In this document: positions 34,112 through 49,100 of the stretch, in pieces | Layout of the letters: each line of letters begins with the position of its first letter | Position numbering within the stretch: position 1 is the stretch's first letter | DNA from: Nautilus pompilius | Lineage: Eukaryota > Mollusca > Cephalopoda > Nautilida > Nautilidae | Direction: 5' to 3' | Assembly: GCA_018389105.1 (NCBI GenBank) | Contig: JACATO010000982.1 | Span: 340,001-404,000 of the forward strand | Length of the DNA: 64,000 bases | Notes under the pieces: model-generated | What the model was told of the DNA's origin: nothing | Seen by the model: only the letters and a program-made list of their open reading frames with translations | Database searches by the model: none | Program-made: the position numbers and the translations under genes

Positions 34112-37100
34112 GTAAGTTCTTTTTATTCTTTTAAACCATATTCTGAACTGTTCCTAGCTGCCGTTTTTGTTTATCCGTGTGTACGCTGACCGGACACCAA
34201 AGTACCGGAAGAAGGACAACAGAAGTGAACATGGAGGACAGAGGAGGACAACGAAGGAGATTGTACAGGAATTGTTTTATTTGGACAAATTAAGAATTTT
34301 TTTGTAAAACAAAATATTAGAAATTGGGATAAAGAAAATATTTTTTTAACCTAATATTGGTATTTTTCAGATGAGCTTATTTTTTTCAGTAAGCTCTCAT
34401 TTGCAAAAGGATGAGAATGAACTGCTTCACAGGAAAATTTCTGCATGTTATATTGCATGAAGATTATACTGTTGGTAGATTGCACCATCAGTCGGTTTCT
34501 CTCCTTCGTCCACTGAGCATTGATCAGTGAAAGAACATTTTCTACATTCGCATCGTGTCCTGGAATGCTGAAGAGAAATTCACAAATTTCTAACAATTCT
34601 GTAAAGCGGTCTGCATCTGTACAGCTTTTAAAGAAGGAACACCACTGTTGATGCATAAGATCTTCAAAGAACTCTTCTTTGTTTTGCATGTTTCAATATT
34701 GCGGAACTGGTCAAATAACTTGACGTCATCAATAATTATACTCTTCTCTTTAAGGTATGTTAGGCATATGGCATTCATCGAGTTTCATGTTTTAATTCTT
34801 TTTTAAAAGCATCCAATCAAAACAATCAAGTTCATCAAAAGGTTTTACCCATTCCTCCAAGTAACTGATGCATTTTTGATACACCAACTGAGTCTCATCA
34901 TAAAAAAAACCTCTGACATTCTTGCTCCATACTATTTTCTTGACGTAGAATTTTCACGAGTTCTCTCAATTCTATTGGAACAAAATTTTCATTTAGTCGT
35001 GCTTTCAAAGATGGCAGTGTTGACTGGAGAAAGTTCATAATTTCTAGGACGGAGTTTTCCTCCCGTTCCTAAGCCATACTTTTGTAGTGGAAGATAGACA
35101 TCAGCGAATGCGTAAACCAAAGATAGATTTCTGCAAAATCATTTTCAAAAAGGGTTTTGATCGTAGCAGATGGTACTTTTAAGTGATAAAAAATATTCTT
35201 TCAGAGAAGGAAACAACTTCAAAAGTCTTTATTTTTCTGAAAATAAGCTAAGCCATCTGGTTTTGGTGTTGTTTCAGCGGCTGTTCATAGTTAATATCTA
35301 TATATTCGCAAAGATCTTTCAACAATTCCGTGCGAACTGTGTATATTGAAACAAATTATCAAATGTTTTTCAAAGTAAGTACTTCAACAACAACTTTCAA
35401 AATATCGGAACCGTTCTGAATACAGTTGTGGAGAATAGGAGCAGGACACCCGATACCGACAACGCATCTGTTGAGAGCTTGCTTTAAGAATGGAAAAGGT
35501 ATTTTTGATCTCCTTTCTGTTAATACCACCAAAATTAGCGTTTGCGTTGTCACCAGTGAATGCAACACATTTTGAAGACAGGTCACATTTCTAGTGTCCT
35601 CAATAAATAGTTTGTTATAGTTTCACTGAATCAAGCACACTCTCTTTTCATTGAAGCCATTTTCTGTTATATAATGGTGTAAAATTAGAATTCAAACAAA
35701 AGAAACCACTTACACTTCACACTGCAGTCTCAGCCTTATCGCCTTTAGTGGCGGTTTCTTCTCAATGGTAACTTTTGTATTCTTGGAGGACATGCTCGTT
35801 ACCAGCTTAACACGGCGGTATTCTACCACGTGACCCACGTCACGTGAGGTACTAGGAGAGGTAGTCGAATTGAATCACAAATTCGTAAACATGGTTCTTG
35901 GAATATAGATATGAATTAAAATGTATGCACTACATTCTGTTCAACATTAGAATAGAATTGCTTAAGAGGAAGAAATGCTATTTAATACTGTGTGTAAATA
36001 AACGCAATATCTAAGCTTTTTCTCACACGACCGTATGACTATTTTTCTTCCTCTTAAACGGTTCTATTCTAATGGTTCTTCGAAGTTCTATATCCAGTAC
36101 TTCAGACACCGGAAGCTAGTGGACATTTTTTAAAAAGTTTATCTTTATAATTATTTATGAACGATTTCTTTTTCTTTTTTTTTTAAAAATTACTTTAATT
36201 GATATAGTCGATCACTGACAATCCGAAGCAATTTTGCGATCGCAAAAACAACCGGTTTTTCGATGGTATTTCTAGCCATGTTTTGCCACGATCGTAATAG
36301 ATATCTATTCTTAAGCCATGCCTGATTCCTCTGACCAACTCGGCTCCCTAGGGTCGCAGTGCACGTGTTCTCCGCATTCTTTCCTTCCATCCATCCATAC
36401 ATACATTCCACTGTAATCCGCTGATAGATGGAAATTGATTCGATTTGATTTGAATTTGTGGGAAACAGATTTTTTTAAAAATCTGGACCATATTTAAGTA
36501 AAAAGCCGGACAATGTCAACATATTTTTAAATGCCTGCCGGGCAGAGGACATGAGATTAAAACGGAGGGTCGGACGTATGATTACCCTATATGTTACCGG
36601 TTGCTTTGGAAACTGACTGGTAACGGTTGCCATTGGATTTTGATTATATTTTATATTGTGTGCAGGCTGGACATTCTCTCTCTCTCTCTCTCTTTCTCTC
36701 TCTATCACTCGAAAGCAGGGGCGGACTGAGCCATCGGTCAATCGGGCACTGCCCGAGGGCCCATAGCTACAAGGGGTCCTCAGCTGCAACAGATTCCCAT
36801 ATAAATTCTATTACATGAATACTCCAATATACTCCAGATGCAGTCTGAGACAACTAATTTAAAAAATTTTTTTTTGAAATTGACACCCACCCACCCCCCT
36901 TATCTGGCGCTTTGTAGCCCCTGACATCAGCGCTAAGGGGCCCAGTGAACAGTTATGCCCGAGGGCCTATAATACTCTCAGTCCACCCCTGCTCGAAAGC
37001 AATTTAACTTCCCCTCTTAGAAATTACTTAATTGCAATTCTATTTATTAGTTAAACGTCTATTATACCCAACCCGCAAAGTTCAGTATTTGATTCAGCGA

Positions 37101-40100
37101 ATTTTCAAAGCTTTAAATAGCAAGAGTTAGCTCCTCCTGAAGTAGCTCTTTTATTCCTCCACCTGCTCTCCTTCTGTAATGTGCCCGTGTCTCTTGAGTG
37201 AGGAAATTAAAGGGATATCTTCCATCAGTTGCCGAATTTAAGTTTGGATTTTATATGGAATCTAGGTAAGTCATAATTTTGGTTAAATCCAGTGATTACG
37301 TATGGTAGGTAATGATCGAAAAAGGTGACTAATATCATCGGTAATTCGAAACAACGCGACTGTAGGAAGCGGCGGTGTTACATATACGGAGAAAAGAATA
37401 CAGCTTAAAGTAGCCAAGGTTTGACTGCCCTCCTCCCTGTTGTTGCCTCTAACTACCCATTTTCATCCGTTCTGGTTTTCTTTTTAAGTGTGGCTTCAGC
37501 TTGCGACGCAATAGGGGTATCGCCCACACGGAAGCTTCGTGCCCCCACCCCCCCTCTCTCTCTCTCGAGTATCTTCCTCTGGTAATCACTCCCAGCTGAT
37601 GCTGGTTGAGGACATCTCGATCGCTTCCCCGAACCCACCCCCTACTATTTTCACCCGTTCTTCTGCAACTTCTTGGTAGACCATATTGCTCGCTTCTCTC
37701 TTTCTTGCTCCCGGTAACCACGTGGTTATTATTCATCAGTAGTTCGTTATAAATCCTAAATACTCGTCAACCAGGAATCTTTCCACTTTCTTGATCTCAG
37801 AATTTAGTTGAGCTATAATATTAATTTTTTTTTAAATATTTTGAAACTTCAGCCGATACGTAATCATCGTGGCTGGTGGCTGGTCTGCCCTTTCACTGTG
37901 AAGTATGTCACTATACCCCCTGGATGTATACAACATCAGTCACCGCCTCAAGTTTCTCCAAAGCTGTAATCCAATCCCTCTTGACTATGCCCCCCATCAA
38001 TTCTTCTAATCAGGCTGAGTGAATTTGTTAGGATCCCAACTCTGTTTTCAACCACAGTGTTACTACTGCCGATGCCAAGCCATTCAAGAGCCTCGACTTC
38101 AACTCTGAATGAACATGATTACCCTAGTTCTTGCCACTGACCATTTATAGCACCCCTCTTGCTACTTCACCTGACCACTCTTTCCAAAGCTGTGATATCC
38201 CCTTTAAGGGACCCATCTGTTGTCATCACTGGGGTTCCTTTCATCCAACTAGTCTCATTTCTGCACCATTCAACTAATTTCTTTTCTTGCAGGCTCCATT
38301 TCTCATTCTTGATGTTCTGAGAATTGAACTGCTGTGTGTTATCCATGTTGGCTTCCTGCTGTTGCCCACTGGGTAGGCTTCTTCATCACACACTCATGCT
38401 TTTATAACTCAGAATTTGACTATTTAATCTCTGCTCCATTTTCTCATTATCACAAAATCTCAAGTTCTGGCACAGTGGGTATGACTCACAGGTGGTTGCC
38501 TTCAGGAAGACTTGTGCTGCTAGGATTTTTTGTCTGATATTGCTAAGCCCCATCCAGTATCTGAGGGTCTCAGGTGATGTGGGTCTGGCTGCTACTGTCA
38601 CTACTAGCATGCCTTGTCTTGCACTGTTTGTAACCTAAACAATGTTGCATTGTTTTCAGTTAGTCTCAGGTGTAGCCTATATTCTGCTTTGCTGCAAACT
38701 ATGACCCTCATAAAGTCAGTTAAGAACTTCTTCACTTTCCTGTTTTGCTACATGCCTCAATAGTGGGATACTCTTCTGACTTTGCCTTTAGATGGCAATG
38801 TACAGTGCCTGTCCATCAAAACACCCAAGCAAAATGACTGAAGTACTACTTCGCTTACATACAAGACACTGAAGACAAGGGTATCAACCTATGGACAAGT
38901 TGCAACCGAACAGGTTTTGCCTGCCTAAATATTCATGGCATTCTGTCTCCAGTTAAACAGGCTGTTACTAGCAAACTGGAGGTTTTCTACTGCCACCACA
39001 ATTATTAGCAATGCACTCTATGGTGATATCCAACATAATGTGTGGTATAACCCCTGGTCTTGTTAACCTATCCATCAGATTAACTGTGTATGTATGTATA
39101 CATTGAACAATGCAGAGATAAGTGGGGTTCCCTGTGGTAGGCTTGAACTTCAAATATCTGCAAGCATCATCTACCAAAATGCAGTTGGCATCTTCTAGTG
39201 CTTAGTAAAGCTATGATCCACTGGACCAGTGTGTTGGTCACTTATGGCTTATTGGCTTGCTGGCTAGGATGCCAATATCCACATGATTATACATGTCTTC
39301 TTGGTCATATAATCTTAAGGCACAATACTGCTTACTCTGCATGATGCAGAGCCTCTATATTTGATGTAGAGGTTTTCTCACTTAGCACCGCCAATCTCAG
39401 CTGCTAAATCTTTCCTTTTCTTCCAAATCTTCCGCTAGTTTTCTCTATCTTGATCCAGAATGTTTGCCATCATCATGATCCTGCATCTTTTCAACACAAT
39501 GTGGTCCATGAAAGGCTTTGGCAAAATGCTCATTTTACAATTCCTTCCACTCTACTGTGGCTCTGCCACTGATCATTTGGCTTCATGATAAAAAAAAAAC
39601 ATGATTTTCTATGAAACAGGCTACGATTTTAGACAGGTGTTGATATTTTATTCTCTTTGTCAGTGCTAATGAAATGTTCTCAAATTGGATGTTTATGCAT
39701 TGTTTTTTTTCTTTCCTTGATTAGTATTAGATCTGAACCAGTGGATGATCTCTCTCAGGAGGCAAGTGAGTGCGCATGCTCTGAATCAGCCTTGCATTTG
39801 GAAGATGTAGACAATGAAAACAGTGAGCTTTGGCTCATCAAGGCGCCTTGTGATGTAAGTCAGAGAATGTTTCATTACCTCGACAAAACAAAACTGAGTG
39901 CCTGCATTACCAGAAAATAAACTATATGCACATTTCAGCATAAAAATAAAAAAATAGACTGCCATCTTCTCGGAAAATAAAAGGCAAAACAGAACCAAAT
40001 TTTTCCACGCATTCAGCATGGAGAAGCTTTCTGATGTCAAAAGCAAATAAAAGAGAAATCTAAAATAGTCATTATTACATCATCAGAACTCAGTTGTAGC

Positions 40101-43100
40101 CACTGCTTGGTAGCTTCGTGGAGACAGGAAACCATCATGACTTGCAAATGGTTCCAAGAGAAAATAAGTGTCTATTAGAAACATTAAAAATTTATTTATA
40201 GTATTATGTGAAGGATGGAGCCACTCATTAATTTCCTTGGCTACAACTGAATTTAGAACTTTTAGGATTAATTTGACCATCTATGAAACTAATTTCTCCA
40301 TACTTCTCCCTTCTTTTTAATTTGATTCTAATGGGAATTAATCACCTGGTGGTTGATGCATTTAATAAAAATTATGTTTGGCTGATCAAAGCTTATGGCC
40401 AAATTCAGGACACTACAAACTTATTTGTTTATTTGCCTAGGATTACAAATTTTTTTTATAAATGCTTCACACCTGTCACTTGTTAGAATAACAATTGTTT
40501 CTAATTTATTTACATATGCTTCACATTTCTAAAGATAGATTACTTTTGTTCCCTCCATCATTATCTTTTGGTTGGCTTTTTTTTTTTCTGTTCATGATGG
40601 ATTTTGACAGACCTGAAAAACCAGGTTGATTTAATTTTACATTTTTATTGCACATATGAACACTTTTAATATTTGTTTTGTCAAGTATCATACAGTCTGA
40701 TCAGAAGAGAAAACTAAATGTGTAGGTGTGAATGGTGACCTTGTCCAACTGGAATCATAAGATGATTAGATTAAAATGACAAATCGAGAAAGCATTTTGT
40801 AGGGTAGTGTATTATTTTCTAGATGAAACACTTCTGAGGGTGAAAGAGGGATTTTCCTTGGATTATCTTCTTTGTTCACTGGTCTTTACGAGGACAACTA
40901 CCGTGGTGAGGGAGTATAGTGCTGTAGCTAACAACTATAGAGTGTCATCCTGGACCAGTGCTGCCATCTTTGACAAAGAAATCCTTACTGGAACTCTTCA
41001 TTTTTAGATGTGGGAGGAAGCCCATTTGACCAGCTGGTGAAGAAGCGTCAGAAGAAACCTTGCCAAATTGAGTTGGTCCTGGCAGGCGATCAAACTCAGG
41101 CCCTTAATGTGTTTTGAATTTAACAAAAAAACAGTTTGCTAACAGTTAAGTAGGTTTGAAATCTGTTCTTTTCTTTCTGTGATTGTTAATAGCCTAACTA
41201 AAGATTTCAAAAAGTTTGGTTTGACTCTGTACAGTTAATGTGTTATTATAATAAATATGGACAATCCTGTTGTGGGGGGTGGGCTGAGAATTTGTAACAC
41301 TTTTTAAAAAATCTTTTTACTTAAAAAAATGCTAACTTTGATCCGTTTTTATTGTTGTTAAACAGAAATTCCCTAATTCAGTACTTTCCTTAATGTTCCA
41401 AGCCAACGTAAATGATTAAGTATCTTATTGTCTTATTTTTTTATTGTTGATGTCGGGTATTCATAAGTTCTTACCTCTGTTTTGTTTTTGTTGGAAATAA
41501 ATGTTGGGAGGTGTTTTCTTTAGTTTGTGTATATGAAATCTGCTATTTATTCCTTTCTCTAATTCACAACTTTCAAGATGCTTTCTCACAGGTTATTGAT
41601 AGGTAAAAACCAATTGATGTATTTATAAAAATCTTTAACACGATCACAATGTTTAGAATGCTAGAAATAGAATAGTTTGTGTTAGAAAATGGTGCTAGGT
41701 TTTTTAGTATGTTGGTTGTGTTGTTTTTATGAAGTTTGTGCTGATCAGATAGAGTTATGGGTGACGATCGACAGAAGTCTCTGTAGGTTTATATCAAACA
41801 GCGAGATTTTATATATTAGAAGATTGAGTAAAAATCTCATTGCTGGACTGAAAAAAAACAAGTTAACTCTTTCTGGTAAAGTTTGAGGGTGATGTAGATT
41901 TTGAAAAACAAACACATGTGTTAGGAAAGTTAAAAACAAAAGATTTCTCAATTAACATAAGTGATTTTTTTATGATTTTAAAAGATCATCATAGTCTCTA
42001 GTCTTGGCAAACTAATGTTACTATTGATTTTATTTTTATACATTTCAGTTTGATATATTCAGGTTATCAGGAGAAAAGGTGATAACTAAGGGAAAGCAGA
42101 AACTAAAAGATAGATCAGAAAAGGTAAATAGAAATAACGGTAGAAATGCTTGTGCATGCATGAGGAATAAACACAATACATTTGTATATATACATACACT
42201 AGCTGGACACTTTATTAAGACTTATGTGTCCTTTCAGACATGGACCTGACCTGAGCTGTAGATGCAAATTAGGAGGTGATCTCTGCAACACTATAATGAC
42301 TTGGTCAAGCACATTTGCAGTCAGTCTAACAGATGAGGAAAGGCAGAAGATGCATGATAGTGGAATCACATCTAACAATTGCCACAGTGGCCAAGACAGT
42401 TTCATTGGTAGGCTGCTCCTAGATATTGTCATTTGAGTCTATCAGCAATGACAAAAGTTGAAGAAAATGTCTGTTGCAAGGGGGGATTGTGGCTACATAG
42501 TGATAGAAAGAGGAGAGAGACAGTTCAACAGAATAGTAAAGTTGAGTCATCATGAAACAGTAGGCCAACTAATAGGGCAATCCACACATCTCCAGCTGTA
42601 CCTTGCAAAGAATGTTACAATGAATGAACTGTGGCAGTAGGAGACCATTGCATAAACCACTGATCACAGTTACCAAATGAAAAGATGCTTTATGTGGTGT
42701 AAGCAGCATAGACATTAGACTAAGGACTGGCAAAGATGACTCGTGGTCTACCTTTTTTTTTGCACAGATGAGAAAACTCACACAAATTATGTGATCCCTC
42801 TTGAGTGGTTCCAGTTGTCCAGGTCTTTGGTGGTCACATTTTTGGACATGTTCTATTGGCAAGCCATGGAATCCTTGGTTCCTTTAGAAGGCAGGATGAA
42901 TTCTGAAGCGTACCTTTGCATTATTTTTGGTCAGGTGCCTCCATTGATGCTTTGTGTATGCCCTGTGGGGATGGCTATTTTCAAGACAATGCCAATATCC
43001 ACTATTCTTACGTTGCAAGTTCATTGTTTGAGGGGCCTGAGAGAGATCTTTTAGGCATCTCCCTTGAGCTGCGCAATCCCAAAATCTCAACGTGATCGAG

Positions 43101-46100
43101 CATCTATGAGATGAACTTGAAAGATGTATTTGCCATCATGATCCTCTGCCTACCTCACTGCATACATTGTGTATGATATTAATGACTGAATGGGGAAATA
43201 TCCTTTAGGACAACTTGCAGCATCTTGTGGATTTATGCCATGTTGTGTCTCATGCTATTCAGACAAAAGGTGGCCCCGGCCTTTTATTAAATATAGGTCC
43301 TAATAAAGTGGCCAGCCTCTGTGTGTGCATGTGTGCGCGTGCGACAGAAGCAGAGGGCAATATTGGACACTATGCTCATCAGGACAAAAGTTAGTTAAAA
43401 TAAACAGACAAGATAGATGGCTCTCATCCTGTGTAATTTTAAAGTTTCATTGTGAATACTGTGGTGAAGCAGAATGGAGATAAATATTTCTGACGAGATG
43501 CGTTGATAAGGGTCACACGCAGTAGACGTGTCAAACTGTTTGTTAGTTTTTGTTATTTTGTTTTGATGTTTTCTAACCTCCTCCTCCTCTTCCATGGCTC
43601 TGATTCATTTTTGTGTTTGAGAAACTTTTGCATCTTTTGAGATGTGTGTGATGTGAAAAAGAAAAAAACAAAATCTTTTCAAGTTTTTTTTTGGTCTGTA
43701 GCACTGATGATGATAGATCTTCCAACTATAATGTGTGAACAGTTTACTTGGTATTCGCGAAAGATAAATCAACAGCCATTTGCTATCCAGTAGAGAGGAC
43801 CTGTAAGAAATTTTGGTTCTGTATCAGCATTTAATGGCTCCCTTTCTGAATGATAAACAATTATTTAAGAGCCATGGTCTGTAAAAAAAAAAATTTCAAT
43901 TCTGCATTAATTGTGAAAATGTGAACATCTTTTATTTGCCAATTATGCTTCTGACTGAACCAACTGCTACTAGACTTATTTGAGACTATAGTTTACTGAA
44001 AACTATTTGCTTGTCCAAGTTATTTCATTGAACAAAACAATGTAGGGATTTTTGTGAAATTTCTTGTAGGAGTTATTTATAGTAACCTTGGCCATTGTAG
44101 GAGTTATGGGATCCTTCATATATTTTTTGTCAACTCAAGGTGAGAGTCATGTGATAGTTCTGTGATGTCATGTGATTTGTTACTTCTTGGGGAGGGGCAT
44201 ACTCAACAAAAAGTTACAAAGGGAAATTCAAAATTGATGTCAGATCAGGTATAAAGCTTGTCACAAACTTTCCCATAACATCGCTACTGACCATGGAGAG
44301 CACGATGCTATGACAACTGCTTACCAATTTGCATTGGTACACAGGCTATGGATCAAAAGTAAGAACTTGCATCTCTCTCTTTTTTGGCAAAAATTGGGGT
44401 TTTCACAAGATTACATGGGTTTTTATGATGGTTGTGAACTTATTTTAATTCAGAAACTTTTCATTCTGTGCCTTTTTCTGTTCCACAGCCTAATACATCT
44501 TTGCAATGCTCTTCTTCAGAAAGAGAAGAAACACGAAATTTGTTCTTTAGAGAATTCAGATCTGAAGGCAAGTAAATCTTAATATCTTATTACTACTTTT
44601 TATTCTTTAATTTCTTCTGTTTGTTTTTGTCTTTTTTAAGGGAAAATATGTTATCTGACTGGATTTATCACCTTGAAAGACCATAATCTATTTGTCTTGC
44701 AACAATAAACAGCACCTGATGAATGTCTTTAAAGTTTGGCAATTTCTAAAGTGAATTTAATTGCTTTGTTTTACTACTTTCCTTCTCATGTAAATATTCA
44801 CTAGCATTAGAAATTATGAGTCCAGTCCAAAGAGAGAGACTCTTATCTGCCTTTGCAATAGTGAACTGTATATTATAATGTATAAATCATTAATTGTAAG
44901 ATTGTTACCACATTAAGCTTGCTTTCATCAAAATGGCTGCTTTTGTGGGAGTAACCGTGTCCTGTCAGTAACTTTTCAAAATATTGCTTCGTAAGTGACT
45001 CCTATCCTTTTGCAAGTGGTCCCATAGGTAACTGACATGGTTGGACCTTTTTCCTTGACTTTTTAATATCTATTTCATCTCAAACGGATGCAGTAGAGTT
45101 CAGAACTGGAGACTGGTGGGAGGAGCCAAGACGTTCTCTTAGCAGTTTATCGTGTGTCAGTGTGCTTCACTTCACTTCATCTTGTTGCAGTGTAAATCCA
45201 TCACTTATGTAGTAATGATGCCCTGATGGAATTGCATGACGTTGCAGGATATTGTGATATCTGTCTTGTTGTTGAGTCAAAGTCAAGTAACCAGCAAAGC
45301 AATCCCCCCCTATTTCCACCAACACTACCACACCTAATTATTGGACAAACATTACCCTTTACAGTTTTCTTCTGCCCCTTTTTTCCAACGTATTGTTTGT
45401 TGTCACTCTCAGCTGATCACAGAACACTGCACTTGGTGTAGCTTTTACTTTGTTTTGCTCAGTCGGGTTACTTTTTCATGTTATCCTATCTAAACGGGCT
45501 TTCAAGCTGCTTGTTTAGCCAATCAGTTCAGCTTTTTCTAACCGTCTTTTGGTGGTAGAGGTTAAGATGCTGACTGTTGCAAAGGACTTATCAAGAAAGG
45601 TTTTTGCTCTGGAATTTTTAACCAGTAGCTTATCTTTTCATTTTGTGGGTTTTCTTATTTTCCTTGGTTCCTTAAAGTCATAGCTAAGCCATTTGTTTCA
45701 TTCTGTAAAAGGTTGTTCACATACCAACTGGTATAATTCCAACCTTCTCCACAAATTTCCATTGGATGTAACCACTTTTATGAAGGGCAATAATGGATAA
45801 CCTTGTTTCATATGGAATTTCATTTCCAGCTGCCAGAAGAAGAGAAGAAATAGCAGCCATCTATAATGAAGTTCATTAACCTTTATGCAGTAATATTATG
45901 AGCTACTAATAATTCAGATTAGTATGATAACATCATGCCTTTGGTATGGACTAAATTTAACATTCATAGAAATAACTTGCTGGCTCCATAATTTTTGAAA
46001 AGCTTGAAGTGATAACAGCAGCACAATTAATAGTTTACATGTTTTGATACATTGGTTCATTGGATTTCTTTATCTTCTCTTATCCTGGAATAATGTGCTT

Positions 46101-49100
46101 TTATTAATATTAAAGTCCTGTAAAAGCAGACACAATTTTGTGTGATAAGCTCAAAATTTTGAATGCCAGTTTATATCTTATGTATAATACTACTACCTTT
46201 CTGATTGTACATGTATAAAATTTCATTTTTTCCCTCTTATTATTATAGTGTGAAGACTTTAGCATAATTCTGCCTGATGATAAAGGAAAAAGAAGAATTG
46301 CAGGTATGAAGTCTGAACTTGCGATATTCTACTTTAAAAGCTGTGTGGGATTTATTGTCATTTAGGGAAATTGAATAAATAAAAAAATGTTAAAAAACAT
46401 ACAATGTTTATGATATGCAAGGCAAAAGCTTGGTTATTATTTCTGGATTTTTTTGTTTTTTTTCAGTTCATATAACAGGATGTTGACATTATAAAAAACC
46501 TTCTGTTTAATATTTTTTTATTAGGAGGAGACGAGAAGCTATATATCGTGGTTTATGCAAGGACCCCCTCTCTAGAGTTAAGAGCTATTCATCAAACTGC
46601 TACTGTTGACAACTAATGGTGGTAATTCATTCCACTCACCCACAGTTCTGTTACTAAATAATATTTCCAATAGCAATAACTTCGTTTAGCCATTTTAGAA
46701 TTCATTCACTAATTTCATGTTTAAGTACAAAATGGAAATATATAAAAATAACTTTAAGAAAGATATCCAGCAGATTTCTATACTAGTCCAGTGCAAATTC
46801 AAAAAGAAATAGAATCTTCTTCTTGTGTTGTACACCAGTCAACAATGGAGATGATATTTCTACATTGGCAGCAACCCTGGTCAGGGAGCTAATGCCATGG
46901 CTAGCCACTAGAGAGCACTCCTTTCTTGCACCATGAGGTGCCTGGCGTTTAGCTTTGGCAGGAAAATCCCCACTAAAACCTTTTATTTTTAGATGTGGAG
47001 GAAATCAGAGTGCCTGAGGAAGTTCTTACTATCAGCTGGTGAAGAAAAGTGAGAAGAAACCATGCTAAAGGGGTACACCATTCCCAACTGAGGATTGAAG
47101 CTTGGGCCCCAAACCACAGCAGTCCAGTGGTGTAATGACTGAGCCACCCAATGGAATCTTTATTTTGACAGTTTCTGATCCATAGGCTGAATTGGCACTC
47201 ACCAGAATGTGGAAAGGGTAGCCATTGATATCGCTCGGCATCTTTAGAAAGTAGTTTGGGCAGTCTTCATCATTGCCTTAACTGTTGTAACTGAGCTAAC
47301 TAATAAGCCTATTTTTTCAACAATCTCTCGTCTTTGCCATCATTAGCATTTTAGTCTGGAGAAAGACATTCTTGATGCACGTTGGCGTCCATTTGCAACA
47401 GGTGTTTCTTCTTTTTTTATTGCACAAGTGGCCCGGCCTTTTGGATTCACCCAACATTTCTTGATAAGTATATCAGCAGCCAGCGCTACTTCACTGTTCC
47501 ATCATCAGCATCTTCAGGAAATGCCTGCTAAAGTTCTCTTTTTCACAATGTTCTACAAGTTTTTAAAACCTGAATGAATGTTCATCTGGGTGGCATAAAT
47601 TCCTGTGCAGCAATAAATGATACCATTTGTTATGGATGAAAGCATGGAGTTATGCGTATGTGCCGTCTTGCTGAACATCTTGTTTATTGTAAAAATTTAC
47701 ATTTAGCTGGCCAGTTCTGGTGGGTGGGTGGATGGGTGGGTGTCTGTGCTTGTCTGTCAGTTTGTTTGTTTGGCAGGGGATCTGTGAACATTGGGGGGAA
47801 AAAACAATGAAATGTTCCTACCTACATAAATTCACCTTTTCCTTTTCTACTTGTTTGTTTATTTGCAGTACAACCGTTTAAGGGACAGATGGAAATTGTG
47901 AAGTGCGCTAAATCTGTTACATCCTGCTCAGCGCATTATCTACCCACTTGCTCAACACCAACAATGCCAGAAGGACTGCAGATCAGATATAAACCATTTG
48001 GTTCAGGTTCTTATTTCAGTCTTTCAATAAAGTCATATGTATATTGTTTGAAGTAATTTTGTTAAATAATGTTGTTGTTATAGCTTTTTTTAAGAAATCT
48101 TGTGTAGAAAGAAATGGTCAGTGAGAAAATACTTTCCTTATGCGACTATTTCAAAGTAACAAAGGTTAACAGACTTGATTCACTAAAAAGAAATGAAAAA
48201 AAAAGATGTTTTTAGGTTTTTTTTTTTAAAAAATTATAGTTTACCTTAATTCCTGATTTAGATGCTCAGTACCTTTCGAACAGGTATGGGTGACTTCAAA
48301 GCTCTCCTGTTAAGAGGCGTCAAACAACTTTAATGCATGCCACAGTTGTGAAAACTTGTTTGAAAGGGCTCTGAGGGTCCGTTTCCTGGTCATGCTCCAA
48401 AAATGCTGAAAAACATGATAGACTCTGAAGTATGATTGAGTATCTCTTAGAATTACTCGTCCCAAATTATCTAAATAAATATATCATTGACGTCAAATTA
48501 TAAATTATTCTTGGACTGTTTATTTAAAAAAATGGTTGAATGTTTGGGTTCTTTTGACCAGGCACTTGGTAGATAGGTGATGAGCCGAGGTGGATTGGGA
48601 GGGAAGATCAAATGTGTGGAGGAAAACTGAACTGAAAATGGACATTTTAGTTGTGTGTGAAAGAACAGGAAAAAAACTTCTGATCCTGAAAAGGTCAAGG
48701 AAGGAAAAATTTATTTGAAGGAGATAAGTTGGATAGGTGAGAGAGAGCAAGTACTTAAAACTATGTTGTATAGAATCTGAAACTAGTCAGTCTATCTCTT
48801 CCATATTCCCATAATGCATTGATATGGAAGCTTATAGCTACAATCTCCTCTTCTGGACCTAAACAGAAAGAGTCTACTTTTTCTGGCAGTATCAGGCATC
48901 TGCATCATCAACTCTACCAGCTCTCTTTGTAGCTAAGTTTTTCTAGAGCTGAGTACTGACAATATCATCACCTTTATTGGTGATGCATTGTGAGGTTTTC
49001 TTAATTTTCAGTGGCAAAGATTGTAACTTGCATACTTTCACTTTAAAAACAGGGTGACTGCAAGGCTAAAAAAGTGCATTTTAAATTTAATTTTGGAAGT

